64,000 bases of DNA, from positions 248,001 to 312,000 of the forward strand of contig OW818662.1 of assembly GCA_942492915.1 (NCBI GenBank), written 5' to 3'. This document shows positions 41,306 to 49,860 of this stretch, in pieces. Numbering within the stretch: the stretch's first letter is position 1; each line of letters starts with the position of its first letter. Source of the DNA: Turneriella sp942492915. GTDB taxonomy: Bacteria > Spirochaetota > Leptospiria > Turneriellales > Turneriellaceae. The notes under the pieces were generated by a model that ran no database searches, had not been told where the DNA came from, and saw only the letters and a list, made by a program, of their open reading frames with translations. The translations under genes and the position numbers were made by a program.

Positions 41306-41997
41306 AACGCTTGGCATCGGCAAAGGCAATCAATATACACGATCTGCGTTTTGGTTATGCCGGTCGTGCTGTGCTCGATCTGCGATCTCTGGCCATAGCA
41401 CGCGGCAGCCATACCCTGATTTCTGGTGACAGCGGTTGCGGCAAGAGTACGCTCATGAATTTACTCGGCGGCGTGCTTGCGGGCTTCAGCGGAAATATCG
41501 AAGTGCTTGGCACAGCGCTGTCGACACTCAGCTCTTCTGCGCGTGACCGGTTTCGGGCGCAGAATATGGGTGTTATTTTTCAGCAGTTCAACCTAATCCC
41601 TTACCTTACGGTTTTCGAGAATATCGCACTCGCCCCTCATCTCGCGGGTAAAGCAACCGACCGGGCCCGCATCGGCGAAATGATGGAGCACCTGCAGATT
41701 GCCGAATATGCGGGCGTTGCGGCTGCGAAACTGAGCCACGGTCAGCAACAGCGCGTCGCGGCGGCACGTGCTCTGGCGGCCGGGGCGGCGATCGTGCTCG
41801 CCGATGAGCCGACCTCGGCACTCGATGACCACAACGCAAAGCTGTTTCTCGATTTGCTCTTTAAAGAAGCTGAATTGCATGGGACCACTATCGTTGTCGT
41901 CTCTCATGATTTGCGGTATAAGAAACGCTTTGACCAGTTTGTCGATCTGGCACAGATAAATCGAGCTCTCAAGGCGAAAGGTAAGGCGTCTGCATGA
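41302..41997 (+). CDS. ABC transporter ATP-binding protein (LolD/MacB type)
   Basis: 231 residues. Walker A LISGDSGCGKSTLMNLL, the QFNLIPYLTVFENIA Q-loop, signature LSHGQQQRVAAARAL (His in place of the usual Gly) and Walker B AAIVLADEPTSALDDHN are all visible. It belongs to the class that drives MacB/LolCDE-type permeases without a transport channel. It overlaps both neighbours by 4 nt (ATGA), so it is made with the permease. Confidence 0.92.
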   Translation: MKRLASAKAINIHDLRFGYAGRAVLDLRSLAIARGSHTLISGDSGCGKSTLMNLLGGVLAGFSGNIEVLGTALSTLSSSARDRFRAQNMGVIFQQFNLIPYLTVFENIALAPHLAGKATDRARIGEMMEHLQIAEYAGVAAAKLSHGQQQRVAAARALAAGAAIVLADEPTSALDDHNAKLFLDLLFKEAELHGTTIVVVSHDLRYKKRFDQFVDLAQINRALKAKGKASA

Positions 41998-43247
41998 TAC
42001 CGCTGCTATTCAAATCGCTGAAGCACCGTCTTACGATTGCGCTGTTGACGGCTCTCAGTGTGGCTCTCAGCGTGTTCTTGTTCGCGTCGGTTGAAAAAAT
42101 GCGCGATGGTGCCAGGTCGGGTTTTTCGCAGACCGTCAGCGGTACGCACATCGTTGCGGGCGCGCGTTCGGGGCAGATTCCGTTATTGCTTTTTTCACTC
42201 TTTCACCTCGGTTCGCCGACGAGCAACGTTTCGTACGCGAGCTACCTGCGTTACAGGCAGCACCCTGCAGTAGCCTGGGCGCTGCCTCTTTCTATCGGCG
42301 ACAGCCATCGCGGATTCAGAGTAGTGGGCACAAGTCCCGACTTCATACGGTATTTTCGCTACCGCAACCAGCAGCCATTAAGAATGGATGCAGGCGCTTT
42401 TACCCTCGCACGGTTTCGGGCAGTGCTTGGCAGCACTGCAGCGCGCGAACTCGGCTACAAAATTTCAGATAAGCTCGTGATGACACACGGTATCAGCGAC
42501 GTTCAGGGTATTCACGACCACGATGAAAATCCGTTCATTGTCGAAGGCATTCTCGAACCCACGGGAACTCCGCTGGATAAGGGAATTTACGTCTCACTCG
42601 CGAGCATAGAGCATATGCACGCTTCTGAAGCGCACGATGGCGAGCACCATAAAGAAGACGGGAATCTGCAGCGGGGCATGCCTTCGGTCAAAATCGACAA
42701 GATCACAAGCTTTCTCATTTCTGTGAAGCAACCTGTCGATATTCTGCCGCTGATGCGACAAATTAATGAAGATGCGGCAGAGCCATTAACGGCAATCTTG
42801 CCCGGCGTCGTGCTGAGCGAAATCTGGAGCATGATGGGTTATGCCGAAAATATTCTGAAGCTCGTGTCGCTAATGGTGATGCTGACCGCGCTTTGCGGCC
42901 TTTTTATTGCACTCTACGCTTCGCTGGCCGAGCGCTACCGTGAAATGGCAATTTTGCGCGCACTCGGCGCGTCGCCGCTGCGCATTGCCCTGCTGCTAGT
43001 CGCAGAAAGCCTCTTGCTGACCGTTTCTGGACTAGTCGCAGGCTACGTCATACTGGCTCTGGCGGCGCTGGCTCTCAAGGGTACATTGCTAAGACTATTC
43101 TCGGTGACGATCAGCGTGCTTCCACTGACGCAGCAAGAAATTCTCTTCGCCGCTTTTCTGGTTCTTATCAGCCTGGTTGTAGCGATGGTACCAGCCTGGG
43201 TGCTGTACCGGCGCGCACTCGGTGAAGGTCTGCAGGCCAGGCAATAA
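41994..43247 (+). CDS. FtsX-like ABC permease with His-rich loop
   Basis: 417 residues. An N-terminal membrane segment, a large periplasmic domain (~residues 35-270) and three C-terminal membrane segments with the FtsX core (LVSLMVMLTALCGLFIALY, AERYREMAILRALGASPLRI). The periplasmic domain holds two His-rich stretches, GIHDHDENPF near residue 170 and EHMHASEAHDGEHHKEDG near residue 205, which could bind metal. It pairs with the adjacent ATPase and the DUF3299 protein. Substrate unknown. Confidence 0.88.
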   Translation: MIPLLFKSLKHRLTIALLTALSVALSVFLFASVEKMRDGARSGFSQTVSGTHIVAGARSGQIPLLLFSLFHLGSPTSNVSYASYLRYRQHPAVAWALPLSIGDSHRGFRVVGTSPDFIRYFRYRNQQPLRMDAGAFTLARFRAVLGSTAARELGYKISDKLVMTHGISDVQGIHDHDENPFIVEGILEPTGTPLDKGIYVSLASIEHMHASEAHDGEHHKEDGNLQRGMPSVKIDKITSFLISVKQPVDILPLMRQINEDAAEPLTAILPGVVLSEIWSMMGYAENILKLVSLMVMLTALCGLFIALYASLAERYREMAILRALGASPLRIALLLVAESLLLTVSGLVAGYVILALAALALKGTLLRLFSVTISVLPLTQQEILFAAFLVLISLVVAMVPAWVLYRRALGEGLQARQ

Positions 43248-43924
43248 TGGGACGCCAACCTCTCGATAAGGCGCGCGAGCTCGACCCGAAGGTGCGTAGC
43301 GAATACCTGACGCAGCTGATGCCGCATTTCATCGAGCATGGCATGAGCGTTCACAGCATGGATTCGATCGTGCAGTATCTGCAGATCAGCAAAGCGACCT
43401 TTTACCGGCATTTTCGCTCACGGGATGAACTCTTTGAGCTTTTCATCGATCACCTAGTAGATAAGATACTCTCGTCGCGCTTTTTTCTGCACAACAAGGC
43501 ATTGCCTTACGAAGAGCGTTATCTGCTGACGTTTGCGGCGATCTTGCACGAAATTGGTGGCATTGGTTTTCTGCTACTCGCCGACTTACGCAACAATCTG
43601 CCACACCTGTGGGAGAAAATACGCGAGACCTACGGCATCTACGAAGAAGAGTTACACGTATTCTTTCAAGAGGGGATTGACCGTGGTTACGTGCATAAGG
43701 TTAACCCGTCGATACTCGCGCACATGATCATTCTTTTCTTTCGCGAGCTCATGCGACCCGAATACCTGCAGAGTCTGAAAATGACGCTCGCCGAAGCGTT
43801 TATGGCGACCTTTCGCATTCAGGTACGCAGTATCGTGAGCACCCCTGATTTCTCGTTTGAGGCAATGGAAGAGCGAATGCGTACGATGTTTCCCGAACTC
43901 GAAAATCTTTTCCGGAAGCTATAA
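43247..43924 (+). CDS. TetR family transcriptional regulator
   Basis: 225 residues. The HTH SIVQYLQISKATFYRHFRSRDELFELFIDHLV (residues ~42-73, in pieces: YLQISKATFYRHFRSRDELF) is a clear TetR DNA-binding domain and the rest is helical. It starts at the A of the permease stop (1-nt overlap), so it is the last gene of the DUF3299/ABC operon and probably controls it. The ligand is unknown. Confidence 0.9.
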   Translation: MGRQPLDKARELDPKVRSEYLTQLMPHFIEHGMSVHSMDSIVQYLQISKATFYRHFRSRDELFELFIDHLVDKILSSRFFLHNKALPYEERYLLTFAAILHEIGGIGFLLLADLRNNLPHLWEKIRETYGIYEEELHVFFQEGIDRGYVHKVNPSILAHMIILFFRELMRPEYLQSLKMTLAEAFMATFRIQVRSIVSTPDFSFEAMEERMRTMFPELENLFRKL

Positions 43925-43950
43925 AAAAAGGCCCCGAAGGGCCTTCTTTA
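43923..43950. terminator. Bidirectional intrinsic terminator
   Basis: AAGGCCC-CGAA-GGGCCTT (43928-43945) with seven A before it (43923-43929) and CTTTAT after it. It fits the convergent ends of the TetR gene (plus) and rplT (minus). One of the few standard intrinsic terminators in the window. Confidence 0.75.
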
Positions 43951-43969
43951 TGTAGCTTCCCGATGAAAA

Positions 43970-44317
43970 TCAGGCTGCTTTTGCTATCTTTACAACTTCT
44001 TTGAAAGCTGCAGGATCGAGAACCGACATTTCACTCAGGCTCTTGCGGTTGAGACCGACCTTGGCCTTAATAACACCCGCGATAAAGCGGCTGTAGCTCA
44101 TGCCTTCTTCGCGGCAGGCCGCGTTGATGCGTGCGATCCACAGTACCCGAAAGTGGCGCTTCCTTTGCTTGCGGTCGCGAAACGCCCACATGTCGGCCTT
44201 GATTGCCGCGTCTTTCGCGGTACGGTACAGGCGACGACGACCGGCCCTGAAGCCTTTCGTGCGTTTGAGTATTTTTTTTCTGCGGTTTTTGTGTATTGTT
44301 CCGTTGGTGGCGCGCAT
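43970..44317 (-). CDS. rplT: 50S ribosomal protein L20 (bL20)
   Basis: 115 residues, usual length. RRKKILKRTKGFRAGRRRLY, DMWAFRDRKQRKRHFRVLWI and ARINAACREEGMSYSRFI are bL20 signatures. It lies 10 nt after rpmI in the common rpmI-rplT order. The normal third member, infC, is not present upstream. Confidence 0.97.
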   Translation of the reverse strand: MRATNGTIHKNRRKKILKRTKGFRAGRRRLYRTAKDAAIKADMWAFRDRKQRKRHFRVLWIARINAACREEGMSYSRFIAGVIKAKVGLNRKSLSEMSVLDPAAFKEVVKIAKAA

Positions 44318-44327
44318 CTCTGTTCCC

Positions 44328-44525
44328 TTACTTTATGCCGAGCAGGCGTTGAACACGCCCCTCGTCAGCTTCATGCACGTAGGTTGCCGTTGCAAGGTTG
44401 CCCTTGCGCTTAGCGGTCTTTTTGGTAAGAATGTGATTCTTACCCGCTTTCATACGCTTAATCTTGCCAGTCGCTGTTACGCGAAAGCGCTTCTTGGCAG
44501 CCTTATTGGTCTTTTTGCCGTGCAT
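44328..44525 (-). CDS. rpmI: 50S ribosomal protein L35 (bL35)
   Basis: 65 residues. KTNKAAKKRFRVTATGKIKR and HILTKKTAKRKGNL are typical of bL35. ATG 44525 is the real start (MHGKKTNK, usual size); the longer frame to 44609 adds unlikely residues. The upstream region is divergent with phaR rather than containing infC. Confidence 0.96.
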   Translation of the reverse strand: MHGKKTNKAAKKRFRVTATGKIKRMKAGKNHILTKKTAKRKGNLATATYVHEADEGRVQRLLGIK

Positions 44526-44721
44526 TGTCCAGAATCGAATAATCAGACAACGCGTCAAACCGAATGATGTTTTGAGCTCCTGCGTCGCGTCCCGAACCCA
44601 AATAATCAAAGATATTGACGCACCGTCTCATTTTTCGTGCATCGCACTAGTCGTTACGGGCAAAGCTCGGCGCGCCGCGATATTAAAGTTGTCGGCTGAT
44701 GTGCGACGCACCAAGGAAAAT
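44526..44721. other. Divergent intergenic region rpmI/phaR
   Basis: About 196 nt without a gene. Leftward a TTGACG box (near 44557) followed 17 nt later by a weak ATTCTG could serve rpmI. AAGGAAAA before 44722 is the phaR ribosome site. I see no L20 autoregulatory pseudoknot that I could name. Confidence 0.3.
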
Positions 44722-45357
44722 ATGAAAATTATCAAACGCTACGCCAATCGTCGGCTCTATGACCCAGAAACTTCGCGCACCATCACGCTAGATGAAGTCG
44801 CGCAGTATGTGCGCGACGGTATCGATATCAAAGTCATCGATAATACCAACGGTGAAGACATCACCCGCAAAGTGCTCGGCCAGACTTTTCTGAAGCTGAA
44901 CGAATCGGACCATATCGGTAACCCCGTTCTGCAGAACCAGATGCTGAAGCTGCTCATTCGCGAAAGCAAAGGGGGAGTTCTCGAAGTGCTGAAAAAACTG
45001 GTGCTCGCAGGGGTCGGCATGACACAAAGCACCCCTGACGAGCGCAAGACCCTGCTCGAAATGTTGATTAATCCATCTGAAGCGCATGAACAAGAGCAGC
45101 GCGCTTTTCTGAAAGGGCTCGCTGATAAAGGGCAGCAAGAAGCGGACCGTGTGCTGCAGAGCATCTCAGGCCTGGTGTCGAATATTTCACAATCCATTCA
45201 GGATAACATGGTGACGGTGCTAGACCCGAATGAACGGGCGCGCAAACTCGACAAGTTGCTCGGACAGATTGAAACCATACAAAAATCGATCAGCAAGTTC
45301 AGCAAGAACGGCACGCCAGAAGAACCGGCCAAAAGCAACGCAAAAGCCGCTGGCTGA
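44722..45357 (+). CDS. phaR: Polyhydroxyalkanoate synthesis regulator PhaR-like
   Basis: 211 residues. The N-terminal IIKRYANRRLYDPETSRTIT and LDEVAQYVRDGIDIKVIDN are the PHB/PHA accumulation regulator DNA-binding domain, which binds DNA and also the granule surface. The C-terminal half is helical and phasin-like (GQIETIQKSISKFSK). ATG 44722 with AAGGAAAA is the right start; the frame from 44464 lies across rpmI. No other PHA genes are in the window. Confidence 0.9.
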   Translation: MKIIKRYANRRLYDPETSRTITLDEVAQYVRDGIDIKVIDNTNGEDITRKVLGQTFLKLNESDHIGNPVLQNQMLKLLIRESKGGVLEVLKKLVLAGVGMTQSTPDERKTLLEMLINPSEAHEQEQRAFLKGLADKGQQEADRVLQSISGLVSNISQSIQDNMVTVLDPNERARKLDKLLGQIETIQKSISKFSKNGTPEEPAKSNAKAAG

Positions 45358-45390
45358 AACTGACGGCATGATCTGCGGGGACGAAGCCCT

Positions 45391-46128
45391 ATGGCTGTGA
45401 TCATTCCACCCCCGCGACAAACTCTCATCAGGCGTTTTGGCAGCCTGGCACTGTTTGTCGTGCTGGCCGCGGGCGCAGGTGTCTTTATATGCTACCGTTT
45501 CGGCGAGACGACGCTTGAGAAAGCGGAACGCCTCTACTCGCAGAAAAAAATGAGTGAGCTGCGCGATTTTGCACAGAAGCGCCTCGCAGCAGGTGAGGTA
45601 AGTCCGATTTTGCTCGGTCACTACGCAGTAGCTGAATTTACTGTGAATTCGAAGAGTAACCTCGGTTCGCTCATGAACAACATCGCGGCAGCCGACCCGC
45701 GGATTATTTTTCGCCGCGAAGCGCTTGTTCGCATCGCAGACATGAGAGAGAATAGCGGCAGGGCAGGTGAGGTGGTGCAGCAGGCGCTTGCGCTCGAAGC
45801 GCCGGTCTCTTCAGAAACGAGGCAAATAATCGCATCGCTGCTCAAGAGTTCTTCACCGCTCGTCGCAGCCGATCTCGATTTTGAAAAGCTTATGGCGCTT
45901 TTCCCCGAAGCGGTGCGGCAAGTCAAAGCCCGCGAACTGCAGTTTCGCGCAACGCCTAGGACAGAAGGTGCTGTCGTGCGCCGCCTGAAAGACGGTGAAA
46001 CTCTTTTGGTGCGCACCTCGGGTGAGCTGACGACGGTTTCAGGCAAAAAGGGCAGGTGGATCTACGCACTCGACAGCCATCTCGAATCTGCATGGGTATT
46101 TGACGCGTACCTTGAACGCGAGGATTGA
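45391..46128 (+). CDS. Membrane-anchored SH3-domain protein
   Basis: 245 residues. One N-terminal membrane helix (SLALFVVLAAGAGVFICYRF), a helical, TPR-like middle and a C-terminal SH3b-like domain (QFRATPRTEGAVVRRLKDGE, RWIYALDSHLESAWVF). It probably works in the periplasm near the cell wall. It follows phaR by 33 nt. Family not recognised beyond the SH3-like end. Confidence 0.75.
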   Translation: MAVIIPPPRQTLIRRFGSLALFVVLAAGAGVFICYRFGETTLEKAERLYSQKKMSELRDFAQKRLAAGEVSPILLGHYAVAEFTVNSKSNLGSLMNNIAAADPRIIFRREALVRIADMRENSGRAGEVVQQALALEAPVSSETRQIIASLLKSSSPLVAADLDFEKLMALFPEAVRQVKARELQFRATPRTEGAVVRRLKDGETLLVRTSGELTTVSGKKGRWIYALDSHLESAWVFDAYLERED

Positions 46129-46210
46129 TCTGGAATTGTGCTGCGCACTAACGCAATTTGTTCTCTAGATTTTTTGCTTGCCGCCGCTTGCCTCTGACGG
46201 CGAGTACGCT

Positions 46211-47014
46211 ATGCATCCGTTCACGCGCGCACTCAACGAGCGCAAGAAGCAGAAAGGATATCTTTTTATTCCGTACATCGCGTACGGCGACCCGGATGCG
46301 AAAATCACCTCTGAAATTATTACCAAGATGATCGAAGGCGGCGCCGCAACCGTCGAAATCGGGCTGCCGTTTACCGACCCCGTCGCAGACGGACCCGCAC
46401 TCGAGCGGGCTTTCAAACGTTCGTTGAAACACGAATTCAGAATCGTCGACGTGCTTTCGATGCTGCAGAAGTTACACAAAAAGTTTCCGGCTTTTCCCTT
46501 CACGATCATGAGCTATGCGAATATTTTTTACCAGGCAGGTTTCAAGAGCCTTCTCGAGAAACTCTACGAGTGTAACGTTCAGGGTGTCATTATACCCGAT
46601 ATTCCGTACGATGAGAAGAAATACATCATCGAGCGGGAAGGCCTCGCAGACGTGTTGAATCGTGTTGCGTGGATTGATTTCGTGACGCCTACAACTCCGA
46701 CGAAAAAAATACAAGAGATTGCGCGCGATGCGCAGGGTTTTATCTATCTGGTCTCGTACAAAGGTGTTACCGGGCAGAAGAATTTTACTCTGAAACCATT
46801 GAAGCCTGTGATCAAGGCCATACGGCGCGCAACGCGGGTGCCGTTGGTTGTCGGTTTTGGAATCAAAGACAAGGTACACGCGAGCGAAGCGGCGCGATTG
46901 ACCGATGGTTTTATCATGGGCACGGTTTTTCATGAAATGATCGAGCATAACATTGAGCGGGCACCAGCCATACCGCATGAAATCGGTTGGGCTTTGCCGG
47001 GCATGCTGCCTTGA
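46211..47014 (+). CDS. trpA: Tryptophan synthase alpha chain
   Basis: 267 residues. It cleaves indole-glycerol phosphate to indole and glyceraldehyde-3-phosphate. The catalytic Glu is in ATVEIGLPFTDPVADGPALE, together with the catalytic Asp; IIPDIPYDEKK, DFVTPTTPTKKIQEIA, GFIYLVSYKGVTG and VGFGIKDK follow as in the family. Start 46211 (MHPFTRAL) fits the family; the frame from 46178 adds 11 residues. It stands alone, without trpB in the window. Confidence 0.95.
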   Translation: MHPFTRALNERKKQKGYLFIPYIAYGDPDAKITSEIITKMIEGGAATVEIGLPFTDPVADGPALERAFKRSLKHEFRIVDVLSMLQKLHKKFPAFPFTIMSYANIFYQAGFKSLLEKLYECNVQGVIIPDIPYDEKKYIIEREGLADVLNRVAWIDFVTPTTPTKKIQEIARDAQGFIYLVSYKGVTGQKNFTLKPLKPVIKAIRRATRVPLVVGFGIKDKVHASEAARLTDGFIMGTVFHEMIEHNIERAPAIPHEIGWALPGMLP

Positions 47015-47065
47015 GCTGCGGTGAAGCAATCGACACCCTGTCGCGCGCCCGAGTTTAGCTAATCG

Positions 47066-47749
47066 ATGCATACCGCCGAACAGATCGATCTCAGTAACAG
47101 AAGCATTACTGCACACATTTTTAGGGCGGCAGCGAGCGAATCGCCCGCCGTCATTTTTTTGCCTGACCTGACTGGTGTTGGTGAAACACAGCTTGAAACA
47201 GCCAAATTGCTCGCCGGTGAAGGTTTTACTGTTGTGGTGCCCGACCTCTTCAGCGACGAAGGTGCTGCGCGCTATTGTTTGCGCATGTTCTTTGATGCAG
47301 CTTTTCTGACCAACCAGACCGGCAATCAGGGCGTGAAAGAAGTTTTTGAGCTCATCGACCACGTGAAGCGCCTGCCCGGTGTCGATGCCGGCCGCATCGG
47401 GCTGATCGGCCAGTGTCTCACAGGGGGTTTTGCTTTGCACGCCGCTTTGCGCGACGACATCAAGGCACCCGTTGTCTTTCACCATAGCTTCGGTTTGACC
47501 GGTAGCGGCTTACCCGAACTCAGCGGTCGCGCGATCTGCAAGCCCGTGCAGGGGCATTTTGTGCAGATCGACCCTATGTGCCCGAAATCGCGGGTCGAGC
47601 AATTGCGCGACCAGCTTGGCACGTATCTTGAAGTGAACTATTACGACTGGCTGCCACACGGCATACCGCACTTTTTTCGCCGTACCGACGAGGGCCGCCG
47701 CGCGTACATTAACATGGTGCGTTTTTTGAAGATGCAACTAGCCATCTGA
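47066..47749 (+). CDS. Dienelactone hydrolase family protein
   Basis: 227 residues, alpha/beta hydrolase. The nucleophile is a cysteine in IGLIGQCLTGGFALHAAL, as in dienelactone hydrolases; VIFLPDLTGVGETQLETA and the C-terminal histidine region DWLPHGIPHFF complete the pattern. The physiological substrate is unknown; members are often general esterases. It lies between trpA and the mutase without obvious functional link. Confidence 0.85.
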   Translation: MHTAEQIDLSNRSITAHIFRAAASESPAVIFLPDLTGVGETQLETAKLLAGEGFTVVVPDLFSDEGAARYCLRMFFDAAFLTNQTGNQGVKEVFELIDHVKRLPGVDAGRIGLIGQCLTGGFALHAALRDDIKAPVVFHHSFGLTGSGLPELSGRAICKPVQGHFVQIDPMCPKSRVEQLRDQLGTYLEVNYYDWLPHGIPHFFRRTDEGRRAYINMVRFLKMQLAI

Positions 47750-47840
47750 CGCCGTGGTTGGCCAGAGGCTCAAAAACCTGCGGCCTATCGACAACCTATA
47801 TTTGACGCCGCGTTTCGACCTCCGTTACGCTCCATAACAA

Positions 47841-49850
47841 ATGGCAAAAGAAGCGCACAAGATTTATAATAAAGAGGGTGGCGCAATTCGCGAAGAACCC
47901 TGGATCTTTCGTACCTATGGCGGGCATTCGAACGCGCGCGCAACGAACGACCTTTATCGCAAAGGGCTGGAGCGCGGCCAAACCGGCCTCTCGATTGCGT
48001 TTGACCTGGCCACGCAGTGCGGTTATGATTCTGATCACCCGATGGCGCGCCCCGAGGTTGGCAAAGTCGGTGTACCGATCAATTCACTGCTCGATTTTCG
48101 CATGCTGTTCGACCAGATTCCCATCGAAAAAATGAACACGTCGATGACGATCAATGGCACAGCGATGTGGTTGCTGTCGCTCTATATCGCGCTCGCTGAA
48201 GAACGGGGTGTGGATATAGCACTGTTACAGGGAACCACGCAAAACGATATTATCAAAGAATATCTGGCGCGGGGCACTTATATATTTCCGCCCGAGTCTT
48301 CGATACGCCTGATCGTCGACATGTACGAGTATTGTGTAAGGCATACACCGAAGTGGAACCCCTCGAATATCTGTTCTTACCACCTGCAAGAAGCGGGCGC
48401 CACACCTGTGCAAGAACTGTCATTCGCGCTGGTAACTGCCATTGCAATTCTAGATGCCATCAAAGCTCGCAATTGTTTCAGCGAAGCTGAGTTCGAACAG
48501 GCGGTGGGCCGCATTTCATTTTTTGTCAATTCGGGCATGCGCTTTATAGAAGAGATGAGCAAGATGCGCGCGTTCGGGGAAATGTGGGATGACATCACGC
48601 TCAATCGTTACGGCGTTAAAACAGAAAAATTTCGCCGTTTTCGTTACGGCGTGCAGGTTAATTCGCTTGGCTTAACGGAAGAGCAGCCCGAAAACAACGC
48701 CTGGCGCATTCTCATCGAAACGCTCGGAGTCACCCTCTCACAAAAATCCCGCTGTCGCGCGCTGCAGTTGCCCGCCTGGAACGAAGCGCTTTCATTGCCG
48801 CGTCCATGGGACCAGCAGTGGTCACTGCGGTTGCAGCAGATTCTCGCGTACGAGACAGATCTGCTCGAGTATCCTGATTTATTCGATGGTTCACCGGTCA
48901 TTGCCTCGAAAGTGAACGCTCTTATTTTAGAAGCCAAGGCAGAAATTGAGAAGGTGCTGACGATGGGCGGTGCGGTTGAGGCGATCAAATCGGGTTATAT
49001 GAAATCACAGCTCGTGAAGAGCCAGGCCGAGCGCATGAGTAAGATCATGACCAACGAGCTCAAAGTTGTGGGTCGCAATATTTATGCCGAAGGCTTACCT
49101 TCACCGTTATTGGGCGGTGAAGACGAAGGTATATTCAAAATCGATCATTCTGCTGCAGACGAGACGCTCGACAATCTGAAAAAGGTACGCGAAACGCGCG
49201 ACGACGCAAAGGCAAAAGCAGCGCTGGCGCAGCTCGAAGCCGATGCGCGCGGCAACGTGAACCTGATGCCTGCTTCCATTGCCTGCGCGAAAGCGCTTGT
49301 GACTACCGGTGAGTGGGCGACGGCGCTACGGAATGTTTTCGGAGAATATCGGCCAATGACAGGTGTCGAAGGCCAGAAACTTTCGCTCAGTGAAGACAGA
49401 GTGCAGTCGGTGCGCAAGCATGTCGAGCTGTTCAAAGAAAAGCACGGCCACCGTCCGCGATTCGTACTGGGCAAGCCTGGCCTCGACGGGCACTCGAACG
49501 GCGCCGAGATGGTTGCTGTGGCAGCGCGGCACGTCGGTTTTGATGTAATCTACTCAGGGATTCGTCTGACGCCTGAAGAGATCGCGCGCGCCGCTGTCGA
49601 AGAAAATGCAGACCTTATAGCAATGTCCATCTTGTCGGGTTCTCACCTCGAACTCGTAGAACAACTAATGAAGACGCTCGTCAAATACAAAGCAGAGAAA
49701 GAGATTCCGCTTGTGGTCGGGGGAATCATACCTGAATCCGATTTCGCCCGGCTAAAGGCGCTCGGGGTTCAGCACATCTTCACTCCGAAAGATTATGACC
49801 TGATCGCGATCATGGAAAAGAACCTTGAAATCGCGGAGGCGTTCGCTTAA
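47841..49850 (+). CDS. ecm: Ethylmalonyl-CoA mutase-like (MeaA) coenzyme-B12 enzyme
   Basis: 669 residues. The N-terminal mutase barrel has WIFRTYGGHSNARATNDLY, SIAFDLATQCGYDSDHPMAR, MNTSMTINGTAMWLLSLY and LQGTTQNDIIKEYLARGTY, close to ethylmalonyl-CoA mutase rather than methylmalonyl-CoA mutase. The B12-binding domain carries the DxHxxG motif in LGKPGLDGHSNGAE near residue 548. It isomerises ethylmalonyl- to methylsuccinyl-CoA, so the cell may use the ethylmalonyl-CoA pathway for C2 assimilation. No B12 riboswitch is seen in the 91-nt upstream gap. Confidence 0.9.
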   Translation: MAKEAHKIYNKEGGAIREEPWIFRTYGGHSNARATNDLYRKGLERGQTGLSIAFDLATQCGYDSDHPMARPEVGKVGVPINSLLDFRMLFDQIPIEKMNTSMTINGTAMWLLSLYIALAEERGVDIALLQGTTQNDIIKEYLARGTYIFPPESSIRLIVDMYEYCVRHTPKWNPSNICSYHLQEAGATPVQELSFALVTAIAILDAIKARNCFSEAEFEQAVGRISFFVNSGMRFIEEMSKMRAFGEMWDDITLNRYGVKTEKFRRFRYGVQVNSLGLTEEQPENNAWRILIETLGVTLSQKSRCRALQLPAWNEALSLPRPWDQQWSLRLQQILAYETDLLEYPDLFDGSPVIASKVNALILEAKAEIEKVLTMGGAVEAIKSGYMKSQLVKSQAERMSKIMTNELKVVGRNIYAEGLPSPLLGGEDEGIFKIDHSAADETLDNLKKVRETRDDAKAKAALAQLEADARGNVNLMPASIACAKALVTTGEWATALRNVFGEYRPMTGVEGQKLSLSEDRVQSVRKHVELFKEKHGHRPRFVLGKPGLDGHSNGAEMVAVAARHVGFDVIYSGIRLTPEEIARAAVEENADLIAMSILSGSHLELVEQLMKTLVKYKAEKEIPLVVGGIIPESDFARLKALGVQHIFTPKDYDLIAIMEKNLEIAEAFA

Positions 49851-49860
49851 CAGCCATTCG

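Noticed and set aside
44464..44721. Upstream extension of the phaR frame
   Set aside because: It runs antisense over rpmI and the PhaR domain begins at ATG 44722 with its own ribosome site.
46472..47485. Open frame of 337 residues on the minus strand
   Set aside because: It lies across trpA and the dienelactone hydrolase gene, both with clear catalytic motifs on the plus strand.
47750..47840. Possible cobalamin riboswitch upstream of the B12-dependent mutase
   Set aside because: The gap is only 91 nt and has no B12-box-like sequence.
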